64,000 nucleotides of DNA, taken from positions 995,001-1,059,000 of the forward strand of contig NZ_CP136422.1 in the NCBI RefSeq assembly GCF_034355335.1, written 5' to 3'. Positions 52,333 through 60,416 of the stretch are shown one piece after another. The DNA comes from Blautia coccoides. GTDB lineage: Bacteria > Bacillota > Clostridia > Lachnospirales > Lachnospiraceae. Under the pieces are notes generated by a model that worked only from the letters and a program-made list of their open reading frames with translations, ran no database searches and was not told the origin of the DNA. The translations under genes were made by a program, and so were the position numbers. The first letter of the stretch is position 1; every line of letters begins with the position of its first letter.

Positions 52333-55300
52333 ATGGGCGTGATGTGGACAACCGAGCAGAAAAAGGTGATAGATTCCAGAAACTGCAACATATTGGTCAG
52401 CGCAGCGGCGGGAAGCGGCAAGACGGCGGTGCTGGTGGAGCGTATTATTTCCATGATCACCGACCCGGCACATCCTGTGGATATTGACAGACTTTTGATC
52501 GTGACATTTACCCGGGCGGCGGCCGGAGAGATGCGGGAACGTATCCGCCTGGCAATTGAGAGAAAGCTTGCTGAGGATGAGGACAATGAACATCTGCAGA
52601 GGCAGAGCACACTGCTTCACCACGCGCAGATCACCACCATCGACAGTTTCTGTTCTTATGTTGTAAAGAATTATTTTCATCTCATTGATCTGGACCCGTC
52701 TTACCGGATGGCAGAGGAGGGAGAACTGCGTCTCATGCAGGGAGATGTGGCGGCTCAGGTGCTTGACGATGCGTACAGCAGGAAAGAACCGGAATTTCTC
52801 CGGTTTGTAGAATGCTTTTCCACAGGGAAGACAGACGAGGGCATTGAGGATATGATAAAGCGTCTCTATGCCTTCTCCGTCAGCTATCCCTATCCTGAGG
52901 AATGGCTTTTGTCCTGTAAGGAGGCTTATGCCATCTCTTCCGGGGAGGAACTGGAGCAGGCAAAATGGATGCAGATGATAAAAGAGGATATCACAAAGAG
53001 TCTGCAGGAAGCTCTCAGTCTGACAGAAGCGGCCCTGGAGACTGCCAGAGGAGAGGGCGGGCCGTATTATTATGAAAACGCACTGGAATCTGACAGGGTT
53101 TTTGTACAGAAACTTCTACAGACAGATTCCTTTTCTCAGTGGCAGAAACTGTTTTCGGGCCTTTCTTTTGCCAGGCTTTCAGCCAAAAAAGATCCCCAGG
53201 TATCTGAGGAGGCAAAAGAATTGGCGAAGAGCCTTCGGCAGCAGGTAAAGGACCTGTTGGGTGAGCTGAAGGAACAGTATTTCTACCTTTCCCTGGACGC
53301 AGCGGCTGAGTATGTGCGCATGGCAGGAGGCCCGGTGAGTGTTCTCATTGATCTGACGCTGCAGTTTGCACAGGCTTTTGCGGAGAAGAAGAGAGAGAAG
53401 AATATACTGGATTTCCCGGATCTGGAGCATTTTGCCCTGAAGATCCTGGTGGACCATTCCGGGGAGAAGGACGAGAGGACCCAGGCGGCAAAGGAGCTGG
53501 CGGGAAGATTTGCCGAGGTCATGATAGATGAGTACCAGGACAGCAACTTTGTACAGGAAAAGCTGTTAAATGCTGTGTCTAAGATGGATGACGGCAGCAA
53601 CAATATTTTCATGGTGGGAGATGTGAAGCAGAGTATTTACCGTTTCCGCCTTGCAAGACCTGACTTGTTTATGGAAAAGTTCAGGACTTATTCCACAGCA
53701 GGGGGAAACTGTCTGAGGATAGACCTGCATAAAAATTTCCGCAGCAGGAAGGAAGTGCTGGCGGGAGTGAATTTCCTCTTCTATCAGATTATGGGGGAAG
53801 CTCTGGGAAAGGTGGAATACGACGATGCGGCGGCTCTGTATCCCGGAGCGTCATTCCCACCGTATCAGGAGAACAAGCAGGGAGAAAAGCCGGATGGAAA
53901 GCCGGAAGAACAGCAGATAGAGAAGTTGGACCGAAAACCGGAAGTACATCCAGACGAACAGCCGGATGGCGGAAAAAATCGAAAGGATGGCTGGGACACA
54001 GAGATTCTCATGGTGGAGACAGATGAGGAAGAGTGGAAAGTTATGGAGTCCGGTGAGAATGTTCAGGAGCTGGAGGCCAGAGCCGTGGCGGGAAGGATTC
54101 AGGAGCTGGTGGGTTCATATCCCGTCCTCGATAAGATCACGGGGCAGTACCGCCCTGCGGTATATGGGGACTGTGTGATCCTGCTCAGGACCCTGTCCGG
54201 CTGGTCGGAGACCTTTAAGCGTGTTCTGAATGCACAGGGGATTCCTGCCAGTGTCACCACAAAGACGGGGTATTTTTCCGCGTCGGAGGTCATGACTGTG
54301 CTGAACTACCTGCGTATTCTGGATAATCCTCTGCAGGACATTCCTTTTACCGGCGCGCTTCGCAATCTGCCGGGAGGATTTTCCATGGAGGAGCTGGCTC
54401 GTATCAAATGTGTGGGCAGGGAAATGGAGAAGACAGGGATGTATCAGGCGCTTCTGGCAGCGGAAAGTCTCAGGGATTCTGAAGATACGGATGACAGAGA
54501 GATGGGCAGAAAAGCGCATGAATTCCTGGAGCTGTACAGGAGCATCAGGAGTAAGGTTCCCTACACGCCTATGCATGAGCTTTTGTGGGAGATTTATGAT
54601 AGGACAGGACTTTTTGACTATATCCGGGCAGGCGCATCCGGAGAGCAGCAGAAGGCAAATCTGCTCATGCTGCTTCAGAAGGCTAGAGATTATGAGAGCA
54701 CCAGTTACAGAGGACTGTTTAATTTTGTCAGGTATATAGAAAACCTGCAGAAGTATCAGGTGGATTTCGGAGAGGCCAACATCCTTTCCGAGAATGAGGA
54801 TACTGTGAAGATCATGAGTATCCACAAGAGCAAAGGCCTGGAATTTCCGGTTGTGTTTGTCTCCGGCATGGGAAAACAGTTTAACCAGCAGGATGCCAGG
54901 GCAGCTCTGGTCATGCATCCTGATCTGGGTGTGGGTGCTGACTGGGTAGATGCAAAGTTTAGGACCAGGACCCCTACACTGCTGAAAAAGGCAGTACAGA
55001 GGCAGATACAGATCGAGAATCTGGGAGAGGAGCTGCGAATCCTCTATGTGGCGCTGACCCGCGCAAAGGAAAAGCTGATCCTGACCGGCTGCACCTCCAG
55101 GCTGGAGAAGCGGCTGACTGCCTTAGAGCCTGTCAAGAAGCAGGAAGAGCGCAGGATATCTTACGGTAAGCTTGTAAAAGCCCGCTGTTATCTGGACTGG
55201 ATCTTTCCCGCGCTTGCAAGGCACCGGTGTATGGATGAGGTGTACCTCTCCTATGAGAAACGTCCGTATGCTCTGAATCCTCTTCATGACAATGAGGCCG

Positions 55301-56136
55301 GATTTTTCGTACAGGTGATCTCGCCCACACAGCTTACGCTGGAAGAGGCGGAGACCAGAATGATACAAAAGATGAAAAAACAGGAGATTCTGGATTTTGA
55401 CACATCCGTCAGCTATGACGCGGAAGCCAGAGAGCAGATACAGGAGTGCTTTTCCTATTCCTATCCTTATCTTGAACGGGAAAATATTCCGGCAAAGGTG
55501 ACTGTTTCCGAGGTGAAGAGACTGCACATGGAGGATGAGGAGAGCACGTCCTGGTATGAGGCGGAAGAGATGGTTCCCTATATCCCGTCCTTTATTGAGA
55601 AGCGTCAGGAGGGGCTGACAGGAGCCGGAAGAGGTACGGCATACCACAGGGTATTTGAATGCCTAAATCTTTCAAAGGCCGGGTCTCCGAAAGAGGTGGA
55701 GGAACAGCTTGCAGATCTGGAGGCGGAACACAGAATAGACAGTGAGATTCGCCGGACAGTCTCACCCCGTGATGTGTATCAGTTTGCCGTGTCTTCGGTG
55801 GGAACACGTATGGCAAAAGCCCAGGCGCAGGGCATGCTTTACCGGGAACAGCCTTTTGTCATAAGTATTTCAGCAGACAGGCTGAGAGAAGAGTATGCGG
55901 GAGATGAAAGTGTCCTGGTACAGGGGATCATTGATGCCTTTTTCTATGAGGAGGAAAAAATTGTACTGGTGGATTACAAGACAGACAGGGTGCGGCAAAG
56001 AAACGGCAGTGACCTGGTTGAAAAGTATAAAATCCAGCTTGATTACTATACAGAAGCCCTGGAACGGATGACGGGGAGGAAGGTGTCTGAGAGGTATATT
56101 TATTCGGTGGATTTACAGAAGGAATTGAGGGTGTAA
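52333..56136 (+). CDS. addA: ATP-dependent helicase/nuclease subunit A
   Basis: This 1267-residue protein is the UvrD-type helicase and nuclease subunit of AddAB. Walker A is SAAAGSGKTAVL, motif II is MIDEYQDSN, motif IV/V segments include MSIHKSKGLEFPVVF, motif VI is LYVALTRAKEKL, and the C-terminal nuclease motif is LVDYKTDRV. GGAGG precedes ATG 52333. Residues about 512-555 form a hydrophilic Lys/Pro/Glu/Gln-rich stretch with degenerate KPDGKPEE-like repeats, which looks like an insertion between helicase subdomains. Element C begins 10 bases after the stop codon. Confidence 0.96.
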   Translation: MGVMWTTEQKKVIDSRNCNILVSAAAGSGKTAVLVERIISMITDPAHPVDIDRLLIVTFTRAAAGEMRERIRLAIERKLAEDEDNEHLQRQSTLLHHAQITTIDSFCSYVVKNYFHLIDLDPSYRMAEEGELRLMQGDVAAQVLDDAYSRKEPEFLRFVECFSTGKTDEGIEDMIKRLYAFSVSYPYPEEWLLSCKEAYAISSGEELEQAKWMQMIKEDITKSLQEALSLTEAALETARGEGGPYYYENALESDRVFVQKLLQTDSFSQWQKLFSGLSFARLSAKKDPQVSEEAKELAKSLRQQVKDLLGELKEQYFYLSLDAAAEYVRMAGGPVSVLIDLTLQFAQAFAEKKREKNILDFPDLEHFALKILVDHSGEKDERTQAAKELAGRFAEVMIDEYQDSNFVQEKLLNAVSKMDDGSNNIFMVGDVKQSIYRFRLARPDLFMEKFRTYSTAGGNCLRIDLHKNFRSRKEVLAGVNFLFYQIMGEALGKVEYDDAAALYPGASFPPYQENKQGEKPDGKPEEQQIEKLDRKPEVHPDEQPDGGKNRKDGWDTEILMVETDEEEWKVMESGENVQELEARAVAGRIQELVGSYPVLDKITGQYRPAVYGDCVILLRTLSGWSETFKRVLNAQGIPASVTTKTGYFSASEVMTVLNYLRILDNPLQDIPFTGALRNLPGGFSMEELARIKCVGREMEKTGMYQALLAAESLRDSEDTDDREMGRKAHEFLELYRSIRSKVPYTPMHELLWEIYDRTGLFDYIRAGASGEQQKANLLMLLQKARDYESTSYRGLFNFVRYIENLQKYQVDFGEANILSENEDTVKIMSIHKSKGLEFPVVFVSGMGKQFNQQDARAALVMHPDLGVGADWVDAKFRTRTPTLLKKAVQRQIQIENLGEELRILYVALTRAKEKLILTGCTSRLEKRLTALEPVKKQEERRISYGKLVKARCYLDWIFPALARHRCMDEVYLSYEKRPYALNPLHDNEAGFFVQVISPTQLTLEEAETRMIQKMKKQEILDFDTSVSYDAEAREQIQECFSYSYPYLERENIPAKVTVSEVKRLHMEDEESTSWYEAEEMVPYIPSFIEKRQEGLTGAGRGTAYHRVFECLNLSKAGSPKEVEEQLADLEAEHRIDSEIRRTVSPRDVYQFAVSSVGTRMAKAQAQGMLYREQPFVISISADRLREEYAGDESVLVQGIIDAFFYEEEKIVLVDYKTDRVRQRNGSDLVEKYKIQLDYYTEALERMTGRKVSERYIYSVDLQKELRV

Positions 56137-56146
56137 AGGTGGCGGC

Positions 56147-56360
56147 GGACGGAAGGAGTTTAGAGATGGGAGGCGGCAGGAATGGAATGGGAGCGAAGCG
56201 TTTCGCTGCCACGGAGCTAACCTGCTCCCATTTACTAAATTCATCGGCAATGGCCTCTTCATTAAGTAACTGGGGCAGGTGGATCTCCGCGGCGCTCCAC
56301 TAAAACATCGCTCCCATTCCATTCCTGCCGCCTCCCATCTCTAAACTCCTTCCTGTTCAT
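56147..56360 (-). repeat. Long-stem hairpin element C (conserved-loop family)
   Basis: Arms 56151-56196 and 56308-56353 are perfect 46-base inverted repeats. Read on the minus strand the element begins GAACA before the stem and ends with GTCC (56150-56147). Its 111-base loop is about 80% identical to element B. It has helix ACCTGC/GCAGGT (56220-56225, 56275-56280), then the ACTTA/TTAGT core with the T.T mismatch, and outer helix GCCGCGGAG/CTCCGTGGC, which in B is TTCGGAAG/CTTCCGGA. The stem is unrelated to those of A, B and D. Confidence 0.85.
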
Positions 56361-56485
56361 CGGCCAGCCACAGTTTTCCGGAAGAGAAAAAGATAGGCAT
56401 AAACGACAAGGTATTAAGTGAGGAGCAAATTAAAAAAGAGATAGATTTGCTATATCGTTCATTGAATAATTGCACTATTCGTTGA
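56357..56485 (+). pseudogene. Possible coding remnant, no start codon
   Basis: A short open frame just right of element C reads PEEKKIGINDKVLSEEQIKK, then continues EIDLLYRSLNN to a stop at 56483-56485. The amphipathic LSEEQIKKEIDLLYRS helix resembles the small SHOCT-like proteins that accompany recombinases in Firmicutes. No start codon or ribosome site is visible, and element C occupies the place where the N-terminal part would be. The call is tentative. Confidence 0.3.
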
Positions 56486-56604
56486 AAATAGTTTTTCAAG
56501 AGTGCAGATGTAAAAACGCAGGCACAGCAGGCTGAGCTAGGACTTTTTCACCTATTCTATCGGAAAATTAAACCAGCGCATAGTGCGGTTAGTTAATGAA
56601 TAAT
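56466..56604 (+). repeat. Companion repeat M2 (other copy at 3132-3266)
   Basis: This stretch aligns with M1 over about 135 bases. It again lies about 100 bases to the right of a minus-oriented hairpin element (C), with element D following at 56674. The conserved blocks include TTGAAAATAG.TTTT, AGTGCAGATG and GGAAAATTAAACCAG. Confidence 0.6.
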
Positions 56605-56673
56605 GTACTGTCTATTTGTTATTTTTCAGCCACTACAATCAGCAATGGATATCTTTTTTACCTGCCGGTTGAG

Positions 56674-56862
56674 AAAACCAGGGGTGTTGGGGCGGGGCTG
56701 TGCTGGGGTGGCAGACATTGCGGTAGAGAGCCTGAAAATCCAGCCCTTACGGAGACTTAGGCGCGAAATCTTTACTGAGCGTCTTAGTCGAAGTTAGGGC
56801 TTAGTTGAAGGGGAACGAAGCTGGCTGCCACCCCAGCACAGCCCCGCCCCAACACCCCGTCC
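56674..56862 (+). repeat. Long-stem hairpin element D (conserved-loop family)
   Basis: AAAACCA (56674-56680), a perfect 34-bp stem (56681-56714 with 56825-56858) and GTCC (56859-56862). The 110-base loop has helix AGCCCT/AGGGCT (56742-56747, 56796-56801) and the core hairpin GACTTAGGCGC/GCGTCTTAGTC (56754-56764, 56779-56789) with the T.T mismatch; it belongs with element A. The left arm has four G-runs (GGGG, GGGG, GGGG, GGGG with loops of 4, 1 and 7), a G-quadruplex motif. It stands just before the promoter of the AGCS gene. Confidence 0.85.
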
Positions 56863-56893
56863 GCTTATCCCCCCCCTTCCTTGTGATTTTAGA

Positions 56894-57002
56894 TTTACAA
56901 ACCCCTCTTCACATGTTATGATATGAAAAAAGAATAAAACGTTGATGTGATGACGCAGTGGAGCAAAGGGGCAGACGGTTGGTGGTCTGTCCTTTTCTGC
57001 GT
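56894..57002 (+). promoter_or_regulatory. Promoter and structured leader of the AGCS symporter gene
   Basis: TTTACA (56894-56899) and TATGAT (56917-56922) have 17-base spacing and an extended TG before the -10. The leader has a hairpin with ACGCAG (56953-56958) / CTGCGT (56997-57002) enclosing GCAGAC/GTCTGT and AAAGG/CCTTT pairings. It matches no riboswitch that I recognise. GGGAGG lies just before ATG 57027. Confidence 0.65.
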
Positions 57003-57026
57003 TGGCGCATCTGAGGGAGGTTACGT

Positions 57027-58418
57027 ATGGATTTTGCTGGAATACTGAAGGCGGTCAATGATTTTGTGTGGGGCCCCTTTATGCTGATACTGTTGGTGGG
57101 CACAGGTGTTTTTCTTACCTTTCGTCTGAAATTCCTGCCGTGGCGCAATCTGGGATTTGCCCTGAAGTCTATTTTTAAGGACCCGGACAAGGAAGGCATG
57201 GGCAGCAGGGAAGGCGATATCACACCCTTTCAGTCCCTGATGACCGCTCTGGCAGCTACCATTGGTACCGGAAATATTGTGGGTGTTGCCACTGCTATGG
57301 TCATGGGAGGCCCCGGAGCCATTGTCTGGATGTGGATATCCGCTCTTTTCGGGCTTTCAACCAAATACGTGGAGAGTGTTCTGGCTGTAAAATACAGGGA
57401 GATGAACGCTGACGGCGAGATGGTGGGTGGACCTATGTATGCCATGAGAAACGGATTCAAACACAAGAGACTGGGCGCTGTGCTGGCGACACTTTTTGCA
57501 GTCTTTGCGGTTCTGGCATCCTTTGGAATCGGCAATATGACACAGGCCAATTCCATCGCGGATGCACTGAGCAGCACATTCAGGATTCCTAATATCGTGA
57601 CAGGTGTGGTGATCACAACTCTGGCGCTGGTGGTTCTGGTGGGCGGCATTAAAAGCATCGGCAAGGTATGTGAGAAAGTGGTTCCCTTTATGGCAGTGCT
57701 GTATTTTGCCTGTGGAATCGGTGTTATCATTATCAATGCAAAGCAGATTCCTGACGGACTTGGCCAGATATTCGGCATGGCATTTTCCATAAAGGCAGTA
57801 GCCGGAGGTGTGGGCGGCAATATTGTGGCAAAAATGTCATCCGCTATGCGCTGGGGTGTTGCCAGAGGCGTATTCTCTAATGAGGCAGGCCTCGGTTCCG
57901 CTCCAATTGCGGCAGCGGCAGCCAAGACGGATTACCCGTCAAGACAGGGATATATCAATATGACGGGAACCTTTTTCGATACACTGGTGGTCTGTTCCGT
58001 GACCGGTCTTGTCATTGCGTCTTCGGGTGTGCTGGGAATGAAGGATGCTTCAGGGGAGGTCATAACAGGTGTAAATCTGACCATCAAAGCTTTTGAGAGC
58101 GCATTGGGGCCAATGGGCAGTTATCTGGTATCCATCGGTATCATGCTGTTCGCGTTTTCTACGATTTTAGGTTGGGAATACTATGGGGAAAAATCTTTGG
58201 AATTCCTGGTGCACTCCACAAAGATGAACAGGATCTACAGGGTGCTGTTTTCCTTTGTGACATTTATAGGCGCCACAAGAACCCTTCAGATCGTGTGGGA
58301 TTTCTCAGATACCATGAACGGACTTATGGCGATCCCAAACCTGATCTGCCTGCTGGTGCTGAGTAATGTGGCCGCGGAGGAATGCTTTGGTTTCCAGAAG
58401 GAAATAAAGAAAAAATAA
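57027..58418 (+). CDS. Alanine/glycine:cation symporter family protein (AGCS)
   Basis: This 463-residue membrane protein has about ten hydrophobic segments and the AGCS signatures. The N-terminal FQSLMTALAATIGTGNIVGVATA binds substrate and sodium, and the GVARGVFSNEAGLGSAPIAAAAAKT segment is highly conserved. It imports alanine or glycine with Na+ or H+. It has its own strong promoter and a terminator, so it is a single-gene unit. The non-coding stretch before it is almost 900 bases and holds elements C and D. Confidence 0.95.
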   Translation: MDFAGILKAVNDFVWGPFMLILLVGTGVFLTFRLKFLPWRNLGFALKSIFKDPDKEGMGSREGDITPFQSLMTALAATIGTGNIVGVATAMVMGGPGAIVWMWISALFGLSTKYVESVLAVKYREMNADGEMVGGPMYAMRNGFKHKRLGAVLATLFAVFAVLASFGIGNMTQANSIADALSSTFRIPNIVTGVVITTLALVVLVGGIKSIGKVCEKVVPFMAVLYFACGIGVIIINAKQIPDGLGQIFGMAFSIKAVAGGVGGNIVAKMSSAMRWGVARGVFSNEAGLGSAPIAAAAAKTDYPSRQGYINMTGTFFDTLVVCSVTGLVIASSGVLGMKDASGEVITGVNLTIKAFESALGPMGSYLVSIGIMLFAFSTILGWEYYGEKSLEFLVHSTKMNRIYRVLFSFVTFIGATRTLQIVWDFSDTMNGLMAIPNLICLLVLSNVAAEECFGFQKEIKKK

Positions 58419-58451
58419 ATTTGCTGTGCTGGGTACATAGAGAGGAAGAGC

Positions 58452-58483
58452 TGCCTGCGGATAACTGCCGCAGGCACTTTTTA
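58452..58483 (+). terminator. Intrinsic terminator after AGCS gene
   Basis: TGCCTGCGG pairs with CCGCAGGCA around a 7-base loop, followed by a T-run. The remaining 260 bases before the next gene hold nothing I can name. Confidence 0.85.
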
Positions 58484-58744
58484 CTTTTACAGCTAAATAG
58501 AGGAATAAAGTTTCCATTGTCTATGATTCCACATTATATTATAATAAGCGTAATTATTCAGTCCCCTCAGTCTCGCCGTTTTCACCGTTTAACAGTGTAC
58601 ATAAAGTGCCTGGAAAAGCAGAGAGGGCAGGGCGGTGAGGCTGGCAGAAATTAATATCTGCGGCATATGGCAAAAAAGTGCCAAGAAGGCTGATGGGGAT
58701 CGTGTGGACAATAGATAATGAATCAGGATTGCGGGTGGATAACT

Positions 58745-60253
58745 ATGCTGAAGGTTGTGTTGATTGATGATGAACAAGTAGTGCTGCAGGGAATGCGCCA
58801 TTTGCTGGCGGAAGAATTTCCGGATTATGAGATAACGGGAAGTTTTACAGACCCGGAGCCTGCCATCCGTTTTATTGAGGAAAATCCGGGACAGGCGGAT
58901 GTGGTAGTGACGGATATTAAAATGCCTCATATATCAGGCATCACACTGATAGAGAAAATACGGGATATATGTCCTGAGACCGTCATGATCGCCATGAGTG
59001 CATATACGGATTATGAATATATCCGGCAGGCCATGAAAAATGGGGCGGTGGACTATCTGCTGAAACCCTGCAGGCGGAAAGAGATACTGGGGATATTCAA
59101 GAAGGTGGAGGAACAGAAAAAAGAGCGGGCACAGGAGACGGAGGAGAAGCGGAGAGAGCGTCTGTTCCTGAAGCTGCTGAAGGGTGCAGAGAACCGGCAG
59201 GATATGGATGCCTGTATATTTCCGGACAAGACAGAGTGTCTCTGTGCCATGTGGTCTGACAGGGACAGAGGCAGAGAGGAGTGGGAAGCAGTTCTTTGCC
59301 GGGCCAGGATCGGGCTGAGAAAGAGAAATGCAGTGGCCGCTGTGGATGAACACAGACTGTGGATCGTGTTCCCTTTATCAGAAACAGAGGAAGAGGAAAT
59401 TTCCGGAGGCTGTGTGGAGGCGGGGGACGGTGCTGTTTATTTGAAAAAGCGTTTTTTGTGGGGGCAGCAGACTCTGCAGGAGACTGCACATACCCTCCTT
59501 GAGCGGGAAGCCTACATGGACTTTAACGGACGGCAGTATACCTGGGATGAGGAACAATGGCAGAGGAAAACAGGACGGGCGGAGGAGATCAATATGGAGG
59601 ATTTTCTGCCCTTCTCCAAGATTGAGATGATCCTGATGCGGGGGAGGGAGGATCAGCTTCAGCTCATATTAAGGGAAGGCCGACGGCGGCTTTGGAACAG
59701 GACAGAGGGTTTTGAGCCAGGGCAGATGAAAAGGGAGATGATGCATTTCTGCTATATGCTGGAGGAGCGCATTAAGACCGAGGAGGCCGGAAAAATGCTG
59801 GAGCGTCTGTCTGAACAGGAGCAGGTGCTTTCAGACCTGAGAAGCAGCAGCACTCTGACACAGGCCTGGACTGATCTGGAGGCATATCTGCAGCAGATCC
59901 TCAGCTTTTTCCAGGAGAAAGCCAAGGTGCCCTCCTATATCCGTCTGGCATCTGCTTATATGGAGGCGAACTATATGCAGGAATTGTCTCTGCAGAAGGT
60001 AGCCGAGTATGTATCGCTGAATCCTTGGTATTTCAGTTCCCAGTTTAAAAAATATATGGGAATTTCCATGGGGGAATATCTGAATCAGGTCAGAATAAAA
60101 GCGGCAGTCAATCTGATGGAGGAAAGGGATTTAAAGATAGGAGAGATCGCAGAGCTGGTGGGATTTAAAGATTCGGCCTACTTTGGCAGTGTGTTCAAGA
60201 AATTCAAGAAAATGTCGCCGAAAGAGTACAGAATGAAAATATTGAATAAATAA
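58745..60253 (+). CDS. Response regulator, REC plus AraC-type HTH (no adjacent kinase)
   Basis: This 502-residue protein has a receiver domain with Asp57 in VVTDIKMPH and the Lys motif LLKPCRRKE, a middle region with a Glu/Arg-rich coiled coil, and a C-terminal AraC domain (VAEYVSLNPWYFSSQFKKYMG and ELVGFKDSAYFGSVFKKF). ATG 58745 is preferred, with GGGTGG upstream; an ATG at 58718 lacks a ribosome site. Unlike the other three regulators in the window, no kinase gene adjoins it. It stands before an oligopeptide-type importer and may control it. Its kinase must be encoded elsewhere. Confidence 0.92.
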   Translation: MLKVVLIDDEQVVLQGMRHLLAEEFPDYEITGSFTDPEPAIRFIEENPGQADVVVTDIKMPHISGITLIEKIRDICPETVMIAMSAYTDYEYIRQAMKNGAVDYLLKPCRRKEILGIFKKVEEQKKERAQETEEKRRERLFLKLLKGAENRQDMDACIFPDKTECLCAMWSDRDRGREEWEAVLCRARIGLRKRNAVAAVDEHRLWIVFPLSETEEEEISGGCVEAGDGAVYLKKRFLWGQQTLQETAHTLLEREAYMDFNGRQYTWDEEQWQRKTGRAEEINMEDFLPFSKIEMILMRGREDQLQLILREGRRRLWNRTEGFEPGQMKREMMHFCYMLEERIKTEEAGKMLERLSEQEQVLSDLRSSSTLTQAWTDLEAYLQQILSFFQEKAKVPSYIRLASAYMEANYMQELSLQKVAEYVSLNPWYFSSQFKKYMGISMGEYLNQVRIKAAVNLMEERDLKIGEIAELVGFKDSAYFGSVFKKFKKMSPKEYRMKILNK

Positions 60254-60269
60254 ATGAGTTGTGTGAGGG

Positions 60270-60307
60270 GCAGGAACCGTCAAAATACTGATGGTTCCTG
60301 CTTTTTT
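60270..60307 (+). terminator. Intrinsic terminator
   Basis: GCAGGAACC pairs with GGTTCCTGC (plus GTCA/TGAT-type pairs), followed by a run of six T. It separates the regulator from the importer. Confidence 0.88.
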
Positions 60308-60416
60308 CTGTTTAATATAAAATATATTTACAAGAAATCTAATGAAATCAACAGTTTTTTTTACAGAAAAAGATATACTGGAAAACATCAAATCAATCAT
60401 CAAAGGAGGAAAAGAG

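Noticed and set aside
56603..56797. Open frame of 64 codons through element D
   Set aside because: It crosses M2 flank, the stem and the loop, has no ribosome site, and the stem part is low-complexity Gly/Arg coding typical of chance frames.
2830..56862. Elements A-D as ordinary intrinsic terminators
   Set aside because: No T-run follows either arm, loops of over 100 bases are far too long, and the loop rather than the stem is conserved. GH3 has its own terminator before element B.
56953..57002. Glycine or other known riboswitch in the leader of the AGCS gene
   Set aside because: The leader is a single imperfect hairpin without the conserved glycine aptamer motifs and without a terminator switch.
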